DNA of 64,000 nucleotides from Diadema setosum (Eukaryota; Echinodermata; Echinoidea; Diadematoida; Diadematidae): NCBI GenBank assembly GCA_033980235.1, contig CM067075.1, positions 8,276,608 to 8,340,607 of the forward strand, read 5' to 3'. Shown piece by piece: positions 36,575 to 49,178 of this stretch (position 1 is its first letter; each line of letters starts with the position of its first letter). The notes under the pieces were generated by a model. It saw only the letters and a program-made list of their open reading frames with translations, ran no database searches and was not told where the DNA came from. The position numbers and the translations under genes were made by a program.

Positions 36575-36640
36575 GTGCCAGGGATTACTCATTGAAAAAC
36601 GGGAGAGGTTATGCCCACGGCAGCGGTCGAAGCCATTAAG
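36575..36640 (+). CDS. candidate alternative terminal exon
   Basis: Acceptor TCAATTTTAG, then GARDYSLKNGRGYAHGSGR and SH, stop TAA at 36637-36639, immediately followed by a donor-like GGTAGT. Homologous to the last exon (both have YSLK). Donor-like GT sites inside (after 36607 and 36625) keep phase 1 and would avoid the stop. It could end the protein or be spliced short; not counted in the main model. Confidence 0.45.
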
Positions 36641-37057
36641 GTAGTTTTCATCCCTATATACATTTTCAAGTAATTTGAAGAGAATTTTTAAGATACCATA
36701 CCCCCCCCCCCTTATCCGTCATTCGAATACGTTTTATATTTCGTATTTCGTCCATATCAGACGGAAGAACTGGTATTTCCCCAATTTGAGTCGTTCTCAT
36801 TTTCCCTTATTTTCGTGTTCGTAAGTAATTATTTCATTTGGGTTTCTTTTTACTATTCTTATTCTTATATATATGTCAGGGGTTTTTTTTCTTTCTCCAT
36901 TTGAACAGATGAACTACCTGTCCAGTTATCAATCTGTTCTTTGCTGTTACCCGTTTACTTTATGGATACTATTCTGTAAATGTCAACAATTCTTGGACAA
37001 ATTCCCGTAAATTCGAAACTTTTCGTTCCTCTTAATTTTCTTTTTCCTTCATTGTAG

Positions 37058-37131
37058 CTGCGGGACAATACTCCTTGAAGAAAAATGGAGATGCCGATTT
37101 CGAAAAGCGTCCAGGCGTTTTCTTTGAATGA
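37058..37131 (+). CDS. gene 1 last exon with stop
   Basis: Acceptor CCTTCATTGTAG, then AAGQYSLKKNGDADF, EKR and PGVFFE, stop TGA at 37129. The dibasic KR would release a C-terminal PGVFFE. No clear polyadenylation signal could be assigned in the following 300 nt. Confidence 0.7.
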
Positions 37132-37350
37132 TCCATCAACTGTATACTGCTGTCCACCGTCCACTTCCGAAACTGGATAATGGAAACAATTGGCCTCTCT
37201 TATTTTTTTTTTTTACCAAAATGCCTTCAAAATGTTTAAGGCAACGCTGGCTTCTTCATTGGTTTTTATTTGATTTTGGTTTGTTATGACGTGTGGCATG
37301 CATTAAACATTGCTAAATATATATCTTATTTCATTCTGTGCTCTCGTTAA
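37132..37350 (+). other. 3' flank / probable 3' UTR of gene 1
   Basis: Non-coding. From about 37220 it contains a partial repeat of sequence found again at 37780 and at 860-1060 (AAAATGCCTT...TGTTTAAGGC), so the 3' region has itself been duplicated. A true end of transcription cannot be fixed from sequence. Confidence 0.4.
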
Positions 37351-39783
37351 TAGCTATCCATGTTTGTAAAGATTATCAATTCACTTGCTAGCAATCCTAA
37401 GTCACATGTAAGATTTCAGCTATTGTGTCATGGGACCTTGGTGACTGTACTGTTATATTAAAATGTTTAAAACAAAAACAGGGAAAAATAACAAAATTTC
37501 CTACATTTACGATATCATAAATCATAATGAGTAATATTGTAAAAACGGACAAACTGTCGCTCAGACCACAATGTATATGAACAAATGTGCTGCTGTCGTT
37601 TTAAGGAAAATAACATCAGTATAGGAGAGAGTGCCCCCCCCCCCCAGTGAATAACATAATGATGATAATTATTGTTATTATAATTCATGGTATGCATACA
37701 AAGTCTTGTATAAGATTTAACCCAAGTCAGTGCAAGGGAAAATAGACGTAATTGGAAACGACTGGCCTCGCATATTCTTTTCCAACATGCCTTCCAAATG
37801 TTTAAGGCGATGTTTTCTTCTTTGTTGTTTGTTCTTTGTTTTTTGTTGTTATGACGTGTGTTCTTAGGGCATGAACCATTTCTTTTCGTTTTCTGCTTTC
37901 ATTAATAGCTTTCCATGTTTGTGAAGTTTATGAATACACTTGTGAACAATCTTTTAAAGTCATGAGTAAGTTTTTTTTTTAACTAATCTATCTTTGCAAT
38001 GTGGTGTTTATGCTGTCATTTTCGAATAAGCAATGTATTATGATTCTTCAATAAAAAAAAAGAAAAACAATATTTTCAACACTTATTGTAACATAAATCA
38101 TAATAATAAATTGTAGCATACGGGCAACCTGTCACTGAGAAAAGAGCGGTATATGAACAAATGTGTTGCTGTCGTTTTAGTAAAAATAACATTTGTATAG
38201 AACATCATCGCAAAAAAAAAAAATTATAATGATAACAATAATTACTTTTAGGTTCCACGTTTTCATACAAAGTCTTGTATAGGCCTCAACCCAAGTCAGT
38301 GCTTGTGAACATATACGTATAAAGTATTACGGCACAGCATGTTACACAGGTTTAAGACAGAAGATTGACATATTCTTACAGCGCATATTTCACTTTTTTT
38401 CACTTAATCATAATAATAGTGAACAATTTGTATTGTTGTTGTTGTTGTTGTAGTTTGCCCAATAATACCAAGTGTACTTTTGCCGCATTTTCACAATAGC
38501 CAATGACCAAGTACTTTTGCCGCATTTTCACAATAGCCAATGACATACTGAGTTATTGTGACAGAAGGAAGTATCATCCATTTTAGTGGATTTTGCCATT
38601 AAAGTTTGATACGATGAATGCAATATTGAATCAAAGTCACTCTAGATTAGAAGCGCATTCATACGTGTCTATGGAATACAAGCAGTGCATTGAGTTCGTC
38701 AGATTAGGATTACGTAACAATATAGTTGGCAATGACTCCAAAGATTTTACTAAATGCGTAAATAAAGAGCCTGAAAAAAGTGCGCAGTAACTGTTGATTA
38801 TATTTCGTACCCCCAAGATGTTAAGATACCCAGATTAAGTTACTACATGAAATACAATAAACTAGAAATATTCATCCTGGCCAAAACATTTTCATTAACA
38901 ATTATACCAGAAATTTGGCATGAATATGGTTACTTATAATTTTTTGATTGAGAAAAACATACTTTACTCTTGTCTATTTTGTTATGGGAGGGGTGCTCCT
39001 TCAATACGTATCGTATCTTTTACGATAGTTCACGCATTTTTGTGTTTTTCGAAGATTATGTATAGGGCTTACACACCTGTAATATACTTAGATATTAAAT
39101 AAAAATTATAATAAGACAACGAACTGTTAAAAGAGAGAAAGAAAAAAGCATTTGATAAAATGTAAATCGACAGAGAATAAAATTCGGCACCCCACTGTTC
39201 AAAATGCCATTGTTCCCAATTCCCCCGTGTCATCTCCGCTTACATTTTCTTTACTTGAACGGATATGATTGAGTTTAATACTCTGGCCGATATCATGTTA
39301 TCATTCTGACCAAATATTTCAGCAATTTACATTCGAAATTAATCCTAAGCGCACTCATGTGATTATGATAATCATTGTATTAGTAAAAACGCAAACAATC
39401 TTAACAGGAATGATGGTTACTTTCATTGGTATGCGACGATCGTAAAGAATACGAGGATTACAAAGTTGATGATTATTTCCATGGTGATGATGTCGGTGCC
39501 AATAAAAGGCTTTGTTTTTATCTATTCAATCTCTTCTTTCAATGGTTTTATAATTCCAGAACGTACAACCACCATGTATGCAACACGTTTAAATTATAGT
39601 TGCGTGGAGAGCTGCGTGTGAACTAAGCAATGAAAGTATTACGGAATAAAATAATATTATGTAGAGTTTTCTTGGAAAAGGGCCTACAGCTACTCTCAAT
39701 TGTAAATTAAGGATTTTTGTTGCACAAAATACTATGGTTTCATTAAAAAAAAGTTCTATTAAGCGCCTTTTGGAAGCAAGCTC

Positions 39784-39842
<59 letters not shown>

Positions 39843-39847
39843 ATATA

Positions 39848-41032
39848 CCAGGTGTTTCAAAAAACATTTCCCACTTTTGATTCTTAATAATTCAAAAACT
39901 ATATATCAGATAACATTGTCATTGATATGGGTGATAGCTGAGTAGTGTACAATTTGGTTGAAGGTGGCTTAAATATGAAAGCATAAATAAGTTTCATGAA
40001 ATCCATGATTAATTTCACAGTTAGGTTCCAGACTTTGCTCTATTTTCAACCCTCTGTACAAAATTTCACTTTGCACAGGGGTCAATGGGTGTGTATGGGA
40101 GTGTGTGGTTAACACCCTGACAATGGTCCTGAACAATGGCCAGGGTTTTAATACTTCATTATTCATTCATGAGAAATTCCACTATCACAGCTAGTCTTTA
40201 TTCAGCCTCTGGCAGTATCTGTGTAGAGTCAAACGCCTGTCGATACTGTCGTTGAGTCGCGTCAGTGCTCTCCCTACTTCTGAAAAACAAAATTACAATG
40301 AATACCAGCCTTCTCTTCTATTGTAAACGTGGTGACAGGAAGTAAAGAAAGTCAATTAGAGTATACACTTGTGTATATGGAGCCTTAAATAAATCTACTC
40401 TGAAACAAAATCGCCCCAATGATAAATGCTGCTGAACTCTTTACCAAAAATGATCACTTTTTATCGAAAAAGCGAAAACTTTGTCAGACTATTTAATTAG
40501 TAGACAGTTGTATCAAAATGAGGAACTTTAGATCATTTATGCTTATTTATATCCCAAATTTAGTGATATGTCAGAAGCAAAATTTGAAAATGATTGCCAG
40601 CTGGAATGCAATGTGGTGTTTGCAAGCACTTTACCGTGCATGAATTCAGACTAGCAGTGCCCCAGGCAATCCACATGAATTATTGATTAAGCATTCATGT
40701 GCCAGGGAGCGCCAGACTGACGCCTAGTTAACAGGTGGTTCAGGCATGTCCATTGTTCAGGGCCATTGTCGGCACACACTCACATACACATCATTGGTTC
40801 CTTCGCGTAGTTCAATTTTTGTACAGAGGGTTAAAATTTGACCAAAATCTGAAACCTTACTTCAAAATCAATCTTAGATTAATTTTAATAAAACTGATTT
40901 ATGCTTTCACGTGCAAATTACCTCCAATCAAATTGTACACTATCCAGCTATTACTCATATCAATAACAGTTTTATCGAATGAATAGTTTTTGAATATGAT
41001 CAAAAGTGGGAAATTTTTTTTGAAACACTTAG
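39848..41032. mobile_element. 1.2 kb element with ~290-bp inverted ends
   Basis: Left end CCAGGTGTTTCAAAAAACAT and right end its near inverse (TTTTTTTGAAACACTTAG). The inverse similarity extends about 290 bp inward (39848-40145 versus 40740-41032; shared words CTCTGTACAAAATT and ATGGTCCTGAACAATGG). No transposase frame. Absent from block A near 3043. Confidence 0.65.
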
Positions 41033-41433
41033 AATATAAATACATACAATAATTATTTATGTCACCGTGCATCACAAAATCAATAAAAAGTCGCATGCCC
41101 TGATTTTGTGAGAGGACTGAAAAATAACTACATGTAGTCAACCGAGCCAATTTTGAATTTTCCTATAATTCTGAAAGAGCGAGTCTTCTTCTACATTATG
41201 GTAAAGTTTGAGGATCATAAAGGGAACAAAAAATGGTGTTATCAGCAGTTTTCACGAACAATTTGTTTTGTAGAATAGTGTGATTAGTTGTGTCATATAT
41301 AGAGTCCCCTTTAAATCTATGTACACACTCCTCACATTCAACTCTAATAACATTAGAAAGGATAATGATACTGCTTTGAAAGTTGGACAGAATGAATTAG
41401 TGATGCATGCTCAATTTCAGCTTATTTGTTTTT

Positions 41434-43779
41434 GTGATACAGGGGTTATATATATACAATTTGTATAGTGTGAGTCGTGTGTCTTCAGCTAATGATGAAC
41501 CCCTGGGTCGTCGGAACTTTTTGGAGTGTGTATGTAAACGAGAGTAAAGAGGCGGTAGACGTTGCTTAAAGGGGAAGGCTAGTAACTGAACAGTGGGAAT
41601 CACTGGGAATGCTGGAGGGTGATTGCTCCAATCCTTGTGGGATTCATTTATGAGTACATCATATATCTATTGTTGTGTGAAAATTTTTTGCTTCAGAATG
41701 GTGTCATATTCAAGTAATGTGCAGTTTAATGTTTCCAGGTTAGCGTCCCTGGTCAGTGACGGGGCATTAATCTGCATATTACTTGAATATGAGACCGTTC
41801 TGAAGCAAATAATTTTCACACAACAGTAGATATGTAATGTACTCTTAAATGAATCCCACAAGGATTGGAACAATCATCCCTGAGTATTCCTACTGATTCC
41901 CACTGATCGGTTACTAGCCCTCCCCTTTAATCCTCACAAGTGAGTTTACTCAAGCTTTCGGGCCTCCTGCCCTTTGTCAAGACTGGGGACAAGATACAAG
42001 ACATGGATATCATATACACAAATAGAAAATAATAATGATGATCAAAACAATGGCGGAACTGATAACTACAGTGAAGGAGGCAGAGACGGCAGGGAATAAT
42101 TACACAGGTGGGAGTGTATATATGCATCAATCTTGCATAATATAACATGCAGATGTACAATCACAAACAAGCATACAAAATAGAAACATTTACAAATACA
42201 GTGTACGTATGACTTAACATCTGCACACACACAATGGATACGGATGTGTGCGCACAATCACACATTTGAAACTCCTCGCGCATGTCAAAGCAGGCAACCA
42301 TATAAACAATAACGGCATTTAATGAAATCATAATAGTAATTAAATCAAGGAGTGTATGTATGAATAAGCGGAACATACGTGTAGGTACACACAAAAAGAG
42401 CACATAAGTAGCGTTCTTAACCGGGAATGAGTGTATAATAATGTGACGGCAGGGAATAATTACACAGGTGGGAGTGTATATGCATCAATCTTGCATAATA
42501 TAACGTGCAGATATACAATCACCAACAAGCAAACAAAATATAAGCATTTACAAACAGTGTACGTATGACTAAACATCTGCACACACAATGGATACTGATG
42601 TGTGCGAACAAACACACATGTGAAACTCCTCGCGTATGTCAAAGCAGGCAACCATATAAACAATAACGGCAATTAATGAAATCATAATAATAATTAAATC
42701 AAGGAGTGTATGTATGAATTGTTGTCCACTAGCCCAACCCCGTTTTTATGTTTTCTCCAATACCACCAGAATGTTCCGGTTCCCCACAACCGGCTGCAAA
42801 TTGACTGCTGGCATGTAACCGGGCCAAATGTGCAGTGTTCACCCCACACCGTACGTATTTATAGATCCTGTATTCCCGGTTAAGAACGCTACTTATGTGC
42901 TCCTTTTGTGAGTACCTATGTTCCGCTTATTCATCCATACACTCTTTGATCTAATTACTATTATGATTTCATTAATTGCCGTTATTGTTTATATGGTTGC
43001 CTGCTTTGACATACGCGAGGAGTTTCACATGTGTGTTTGTGCGCACACATCCGTATTCATTGTGTGTGTGCAGATGTTTAGTCATACGTACACTGTATTT
43101 GTAAATGCTTATATTTTGTATGCTTGTTTGTGTTTGTATATCTGCAAGCTATATTATGCAAGATTGATGCATATGAACTCCCACCTGTGTAATTATTCCC
43201 TGCCGTCACATTATTATACACTCATTCCCGGTTAAGAACGCTACTTATGTGCTCTTTTTGTGTGTACCTATGTTCCGCTTATTCATACATACACTCCTTG
43301 ATTTAATTACTATTATGATTTCATTAATTGCCGTTATTGTTTATATGGTTGCCTGCTTTGACATGTGCGAGGAGTTTCACATGTGTGATTGTGCGCACAC
43401 ATCCGTATCCATTGTGTGTGTGCAGATGTTTAGTCATACGTACACTGTAATTGTAAATGCTTATATTTTGTATGCTTGTTTGTGATTGTACATCTGCATG
43501 TTATATTATGCAAGATTGATGCATATATACACTCCCACCTGTGTAATTATTCCCTGCCGTCTCTGCCTCCTTCAGTGTAGTTATCAGTTCCGCTATTGTT
43601 TTGATCATCATTATTATTTTCTATTTGTGTATATGATATCCATGTTTTGTATCTTGTCCCCAGTCTTGACAAAGGGCAGGAAGCCCGAAAGCTTGAGTAA
43701 ACTCACTTGTGAGGATTAAGCAACGTCTACCGCCTCTTTACTCTCGTTTATATATACATGTATAATTTGTAGATATGTA

Positions 43780-43873
<94 letters not shown>
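41434..43873. mobile_element. 2.4 kb foldback (palindromic) element
   Basis: Absent from block A at 3436-3450. Outer arms 41529-42430 and 43214-43756 are inverse copies (ACGAGAGTAAAGAGGCGG and its complement). Inner arms 42445-42718 and 42930-43213 repeat part of the same sequence again. A unique spacer of about 200 bp lies at the centre. Open frames in it are shadows of the repeat. TA tracts flank the right side. Confidence 0.7.
41566..41930. mobile_element. nested TTAA-flanked hairpin MITE
   Basis: Element 41570-41926, TTAA on both sides. Ends AGGGGAAGGCTAGTAAC and the inverse (GTTACTAGCCCTCCCCT). The rest is also largely palindromic. The opposite arm of the host foldback carries the uninterrupted site (GTGAGGATTAAGCAACG, near 43710), so the insertion and the 4-bp duplication are read directly. 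Confidence 0.8.
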
Positions 43874-43875
<2 letters not shown>

Positions 43876-44076
43876 CGGAGGCTATAGACTTTTTCAAGGC
43901 AAATCTTGAAGGGTAAGAGCTGTTATACACGTTATCGTTGTAAGACATAGCTGACCCAAATTTGTAGAGCTTTTCTTGTGATTTGTGCTATTATTGTATA
44001 TTAAGTGACGATTTGTCAGCAAATTAATTTTTTATCAATTCTAGGAGAATATGGTATGTATGCATACACACACGAT

Positions 44077-44137
<61 letters not shown>

Positions 44138-44693
44138 TGCACGTATACAAATCAATTTTATTAAATTTCACAGTTTACAGAAGGCGGGTGTATGGGTTCG
44201 ATTATAAATCATAAAAATTGTTTTGAATGTCATATGATCATATATTGTTGATTACAACAAGATCCTTGAGGTCTATGTAGCCTCAAAGTAGATTTGATAG
44301 TATCAGCTATAATACAAGGGAGGTTAAGTTCTGTACGAAACCTGTTGGCCTACGTATCAAGTATAATGGGCATTTCAGAATTCAGTATGGAACGGGCCAC
44401 CAGCATAAGCATTTGTACACTAGTTTAATAATGTGTTACAATAGTTGTGTTGTACACAGAACTTTGGAACTCACTACCACTCTACCACTACATAATTGTT
44501 GCTAGTGTCCAACCTATGACTGTTTTAAATGCATATTTAGGGGGGGGGGGGGAAACCTGTGAAGTTATCAATGGCCTTTAAAAATTGAGATGTGCCAGAA
44601 ATTTGATTCAGGATATAAACACATTTACGTGCACAATATTTCTTCGAGGTTTTTGAACATTTATGGGAGTTTTTTTTTTTAATCGTTTCTCAT

Positions 44694-44781
44694 CTCTCGA
44701 ACCCCAAAGTCACTGAAGGGATCGGCGACGGAATCATCAGATGAATCGTCGCTGAGGGAACGTTCCTAATCGTTGACTGAC
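44694..44781 (-). pseudogene. 88-bp remnant of the Ig-receptor tail in block A'
   Basis: Matches 5670-5758 (acidic tail region, SDDSSDDSVADPF in block A) with one base change. Joined on the left to sequence matching 4236 and on the right to sequence matching 8065, so two deletions removed the rest of the gene in this copy. Confidence 0.75.
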
Positions 44782-45281
44782 ATCGCCGAAAAATAAGGGG
44801 TGCGCCGGTTGCGCCCCATCCCCCCCCCCCGATCCGCCAAGCTGCCACATTATTGCTGCGAACCTTATCCAACTTATTTAAACAAGACTAAAATGTCATT
44901 TAAAAGTCAACCTTGTTGAAAGATCTGAATTGAAATTGAATTTTATATGGGATTTGAATTGATTTACGCGACCACCGAGAAAGTAATAATATGGGCTTGG
45001 AAGAGAGCAATCATTTAACCGTCTAGATGCTTAAATGAACCCTTCGAAGGACAAGGCAATGAGAAACTGCAATTAGGGTCCTTCACCAGTGATAGTTCTT
45101 GATCTTATCCACCTACATTGTAGCTCCTCGTGTATCAAAACACGTCAATACTCTTAAGTTGGACACATTAGTTCTTGTGGTAAACACAAGAAGAAATCGT
45201 ATTCGACATAATTGTGTGACTGTAGTTCTTAATTTGCTAGTTTCTGATAAAGATTATGCATGTGCTGTATAAAACTATATA

Positions 45282-46156
45282 CCGTATGTCCAAAAAAAAA
45301 AATGACGACGGGGCCCTGCGCAATGACATCTTTAAAAATATTGCATCAATCTAAATACAAATTCAGAGTGTGAAACTATAACTCATTGCCCACATCTTAC
45401 AGAAAATCCCATTCGATTTGCTTCAGTGGTCAAAGAGAAATGAGGAATTTTGTAGAGGATGTCGGGAATCTATTTGTCCAAGTTTTGTCTATTGCTCACA
45501 TACAAAATCATTGAAGTGCTAAACTTGGAAGAATCAGACTCATGACATGCTTTACTACAATGCCCATTTCCTCTGTGACCGCTTAACTAAATCGAATGGG
45601 GATTTCTGCAAAATAGAGCTAAGATGTTATATTTTAAAACTTTGCAGTAGCATTGAAAAAAAAAATCATATTGGATGTTATCAATGCAAAATGATTGTAA
45701 TTTTTGTGGGACATACTGCAGTATGTCCCTCAAAAACACAATCAAATTTTCGAATTGATAACATCCAAAATGATCGACCTGTCTAAGTGCTACTTCGGGC
45801 CTTAAAATATAGCATCTTAGTTCTATTTTGCAGAAAACCTCATTCAATTTGGTTAAGCGGTCACAGAGAAATGTAAATTGTTGTAAAGCATGTCATGAGT
45901 CTAATTTTTCAAATTTTAGCAATTCCATGCTCTAGTGCGTGAATAATAGACAGAACTTGGACAAAAGAGATTCCCGACATCCTCTACAAAATTCCTCATT
46001 TCTCTTTGACCACTGAAGCAAATCGAATGGGGTTTTCTGTAAGATGTGGGCAATGAGTTATAGGTTCATACCCTGAATTTGTATTGAGATTGATTCACTA
46101 TTTTTGAAGATATCATTGCGGGGAGTCCCGTTGTCATTTTTTGGGGACATATACTG
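45282..46156. mobile_element. 875-bp head-to-head double MITE (Tc1/mariner-like)
   Basis: Whole element is a palindrome of two halves, 45282-45718 and 45719-46156. Outer ends CCGTATGTCC and the inverse of CAGTATATGTCC; the centre is GGACATACTGCAGTATGTCC, i.e. two element ends touching. Flanked by TA/TATA; block A has the empty site near 8551. CAGT ends and TA target fit Tc1/mariner. No transposase. Confidence 0.75.
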
Positions 46157-47120
46157 TATATAATCTCATTGGCCATTGTGGATTTTTCCTTCATTTTTCT
46201 TATTCGGAATATTATTACGGTCTATAGCTTGTTCCGATGATGCAGTGTGGTGTCTTAGCGTTATCCATCCAGTGATCATCATGCAGAAGGATAGACTGAA
46301 TCTTGCCAGCTTCCATTGTCTCTTTGGTCCATGTCTATGTGACTACTGGCTTTCCTGAACTACCCCACGCTAGCAAACAAACAAACAAACAAACAAACAA
46401 GGAACCTAGTATAAACAGACGAGACAGACTTACCAATGTTAGGACCTGTGCGACCACGAACCACGAAACCCTGATGAAGACACTGAACAAGATTCCCTTT
46501 TCCTTTTTAAGTTCTTCATTAAAGTCTCTCCGATGACGAATTATTGTCCTGTAGTATTCCCCCCCCCCCAAAAAAAAAGGAAGAACAATACGACAGCAAT
46601 TATTTTGAAATTTTTCAAATATCTACTGTGAAGTTTACACGGAGTCAAGTGTAGTGGAGATTGAACATGATAAACATATTAGATCGATTCCCGCAATGTA
46701 AGCATGCTTGATGAAAACCGAGATGTTCGCACGGCAAAACAGTTTCAGACTTAAATTTTTGTCAGTGGGTGGCGGCTATGATATCTGACTTTTAAAATGT
46801 CTTCTTTTCCCCCAGATAATACTATTTTGTAGCTTCTTTGCTTCTCTGTGACAAACGGTTTCAGGACATAAATGTGACGATGTTGTATATGTTAACAGTT
46901 TATGTCCGTTAACGGTGAAACTGATTTTCTATGCATAAAAGAACGATCCAAAAACAGCGACAACACTCGTTAATAGAGCTTTTCTGCTTAGATCGTTCCG
47001 TATGTTTACTACTTGATATATCGTTAAAAAATACAAGTGGAAATTAAACCAGGAAGTAATCTGTTCGGTGAAGCGACCCTCAGCATCTTTTATTTGTTAC
47101 ATGATTCTCAAAACTTGTCG

Positions 47121-47561
47121 TCAAGACACTCGAATGCATATTATTATCCGGACCTTCGGAAAATAGATCAAAAAGCAATAATAACAACATTCACGCAATA
47201 CCATGTCCCGTTTGATTAACATAATGTTGTTAATCCAATGCCCATTAGAACCTACATCTTTTGTATAGTGGATCCTATTGCCCGAAGATTTCATTAAGGC
47301 TTTCTCCCATTGTTTCGGATTTTGTTTTATCGTCATTTTAGTCCTGTGTACAGCAATGTTTAATATGCATGTCCCACTGTTCATGCAGCATTGCATTGAA
47401 ACACTCTGGAAAAGCAGTAGATGAGTTAGCTTGTTTGTGTTGTCGTCTCGTAGGACTGCATGACGTTGAACAAGCCCATTTTGTACTTGTTCAACAGCAG
47501 TTTCAGTTCTGGAAATTCGATTGTCCAACTCACTTGAACACGAATCAGAACACATATGCAA
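47121..47561 (-). other. weak coding candidate with coiled-coil-like start
   Basis: Minus-strand frame with CSDSCSSELDNRISRTETAV, whose spacing suggests a short coiled coil. The paralogous frame in block A (9718-10029) shares the DNA but is disrupted. There is no proper ATG start and no signal peptide in frame. Could be an exon relic or chance. Confidence 0.15.
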
Positions 47562-48132
47562 TTCATGGGAATGACAAACATGGTATATGCATAAATCCTC
47601 TTTGTATCTGTTTGTGTGATACTCCGATGAGTTTCATTGTTATCTGCATCTCCGCCATCTTCACTTTGATTGACGTGAGCCAAGCCGAGAAATGTGTTTT
47701 CAGAAAGGCACTTTTATACGTCCTGGTTCACTTAAGCGTAGTGTTCAGTAACATGAAATTGCCTAATGCGTGATGCTCGTCAAATCAGTGTGAGCAATGT
47801 GAAAGCAATGTAAGACATAACATCTTTGCCATTATGTACGGACTTTGCATCGATGTCTTAAGAAAAAAAAAATGTCCATCGATAGTGTGCAGCCTTTAGG
47901 ATTACATGGACAAAAGTGGTCCTTGATAAACTTGTGAAACACTGATATGAATAGTGTGAAACATTAATGCATTCACTGAGTTCATAAAGCTTATCTCGAA
48001 AGAAACCTTGGCTCCTACAAATTCTACAGGGTAGTCTATATCGGTTCCATGACAGTTCCTCCTGTGACAATTGAAGTATCTGTACTCCAATCCTAATTCT
48101 GATCACAAACATATATATAATAAAATAAAATA

Positions 48133-48190
<58 letters not shown>

Positions 48191-49043
48191 TAATATATAC
48201 AGTATAAACACATTGATATGATAAATATAATATAATGTAATATAATATAATAATACAAAAAATCTTCTCATTAAACTAAACCTAAACCCTATCGTAACCC
48301 TCACCTTAACCCTATGAGTCCCATAAGTCCTTGAAGAAAATAAGACTGGAGAAATATTATTGTCGCAGGATCAAATGTCATCAATCTGTCAATATCATTA
48401 CTATTGCCTTTATCCATAGATATTTCGTCTCACAAAGTAATGTATAGTTTAACGTAAAATAAGAATGATCACAAGAATGACGATGTCTGTGTGTGTGTGT
48501 GTACAGTGTGTGTGTGTGTGTGTGTGTTTATTCGAAGAGTTTGTGGCATTAGGATACATTTCCCACGCCCCTATATCTGGGAGTTTTTTCCAAGGTTTCA
48601 GCAAATAGAAAATGAATAACAAACACGTGCACCAAGATTGACAGTGACGAAATGCAATTATTATAGTAACGACATGGGATGTTTGTGTGGTAATCCAGCG
48701 AGACTAAGCTAACAATCCTTCTTTGTCATCATTAATGAATTCACGGTGTGCGTTTAAAGAGCTTTCTTTCAAAGCTCATTGGTTTTTAGATGTGTTCGCA
48801 AGTTTGGTCCTTTTCAAATTCATTTACATATCACAAATGAATTATGAAAGACTAAATAATATCACATCCTTGAATGTACTACAAGTTGACCAGCTTTCCC
48901 TGTACATATGTTCATTGTACTCTGATGAATTAAGGATAATCGGTGTTGTGTCAAACAATGTGGAATAACATGGGCTGACCTGAGAATCGCCTTCAGATGT
49001 GGAACCTATCTATATTTAGTGTCCTTTAAACGAACTCAAGAAT

Positions 49044-49178
<135 letters not shown>

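Larger units (their letters stand above)
16193..37131 (+). other. gene 1: multi-exon secreted precursor of shuffled peptide cassettes
   Basis: Best model: 14 coding exons at 16193, 18510, 19811, 23818, 24742, 25613, 26665, 28193, 29232, 31358, 33825, 34835, 35493 and 37058. Together they make 948 nt, an exact 315 codons plus stop, if all are used. Every internal exon is phase 1 on both sides and ends with a split Gly codon, so skipping keeps the frame. The product would be secreted (signal peptide, no transmembrane segment). Acidic spacers alternate with short basic or hydrophobic pieces that carry KR or GK processing-like sites. That layout is known from precursors of antimicrobial, venom and neuropeptides; which applies here is unknown. 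Introns are transposon-rich. Exon use is unverified, and decayed exons are present. Confidence 0.65.

Noticed and set aside
41667..41873. Mirror-image open frames on both strands with near-identical translations
   Set aside because: They are produced by the palindrome of the nested TTAA MITE, not by a gene.
42066..43719. Several 60-105-residue hydrophobic frames (MLFLCVPT, MYICMLYY types)
   Set aside because: All lie in the inverse arms of the foldback element and repeat with arm orientation; no start context or domain.
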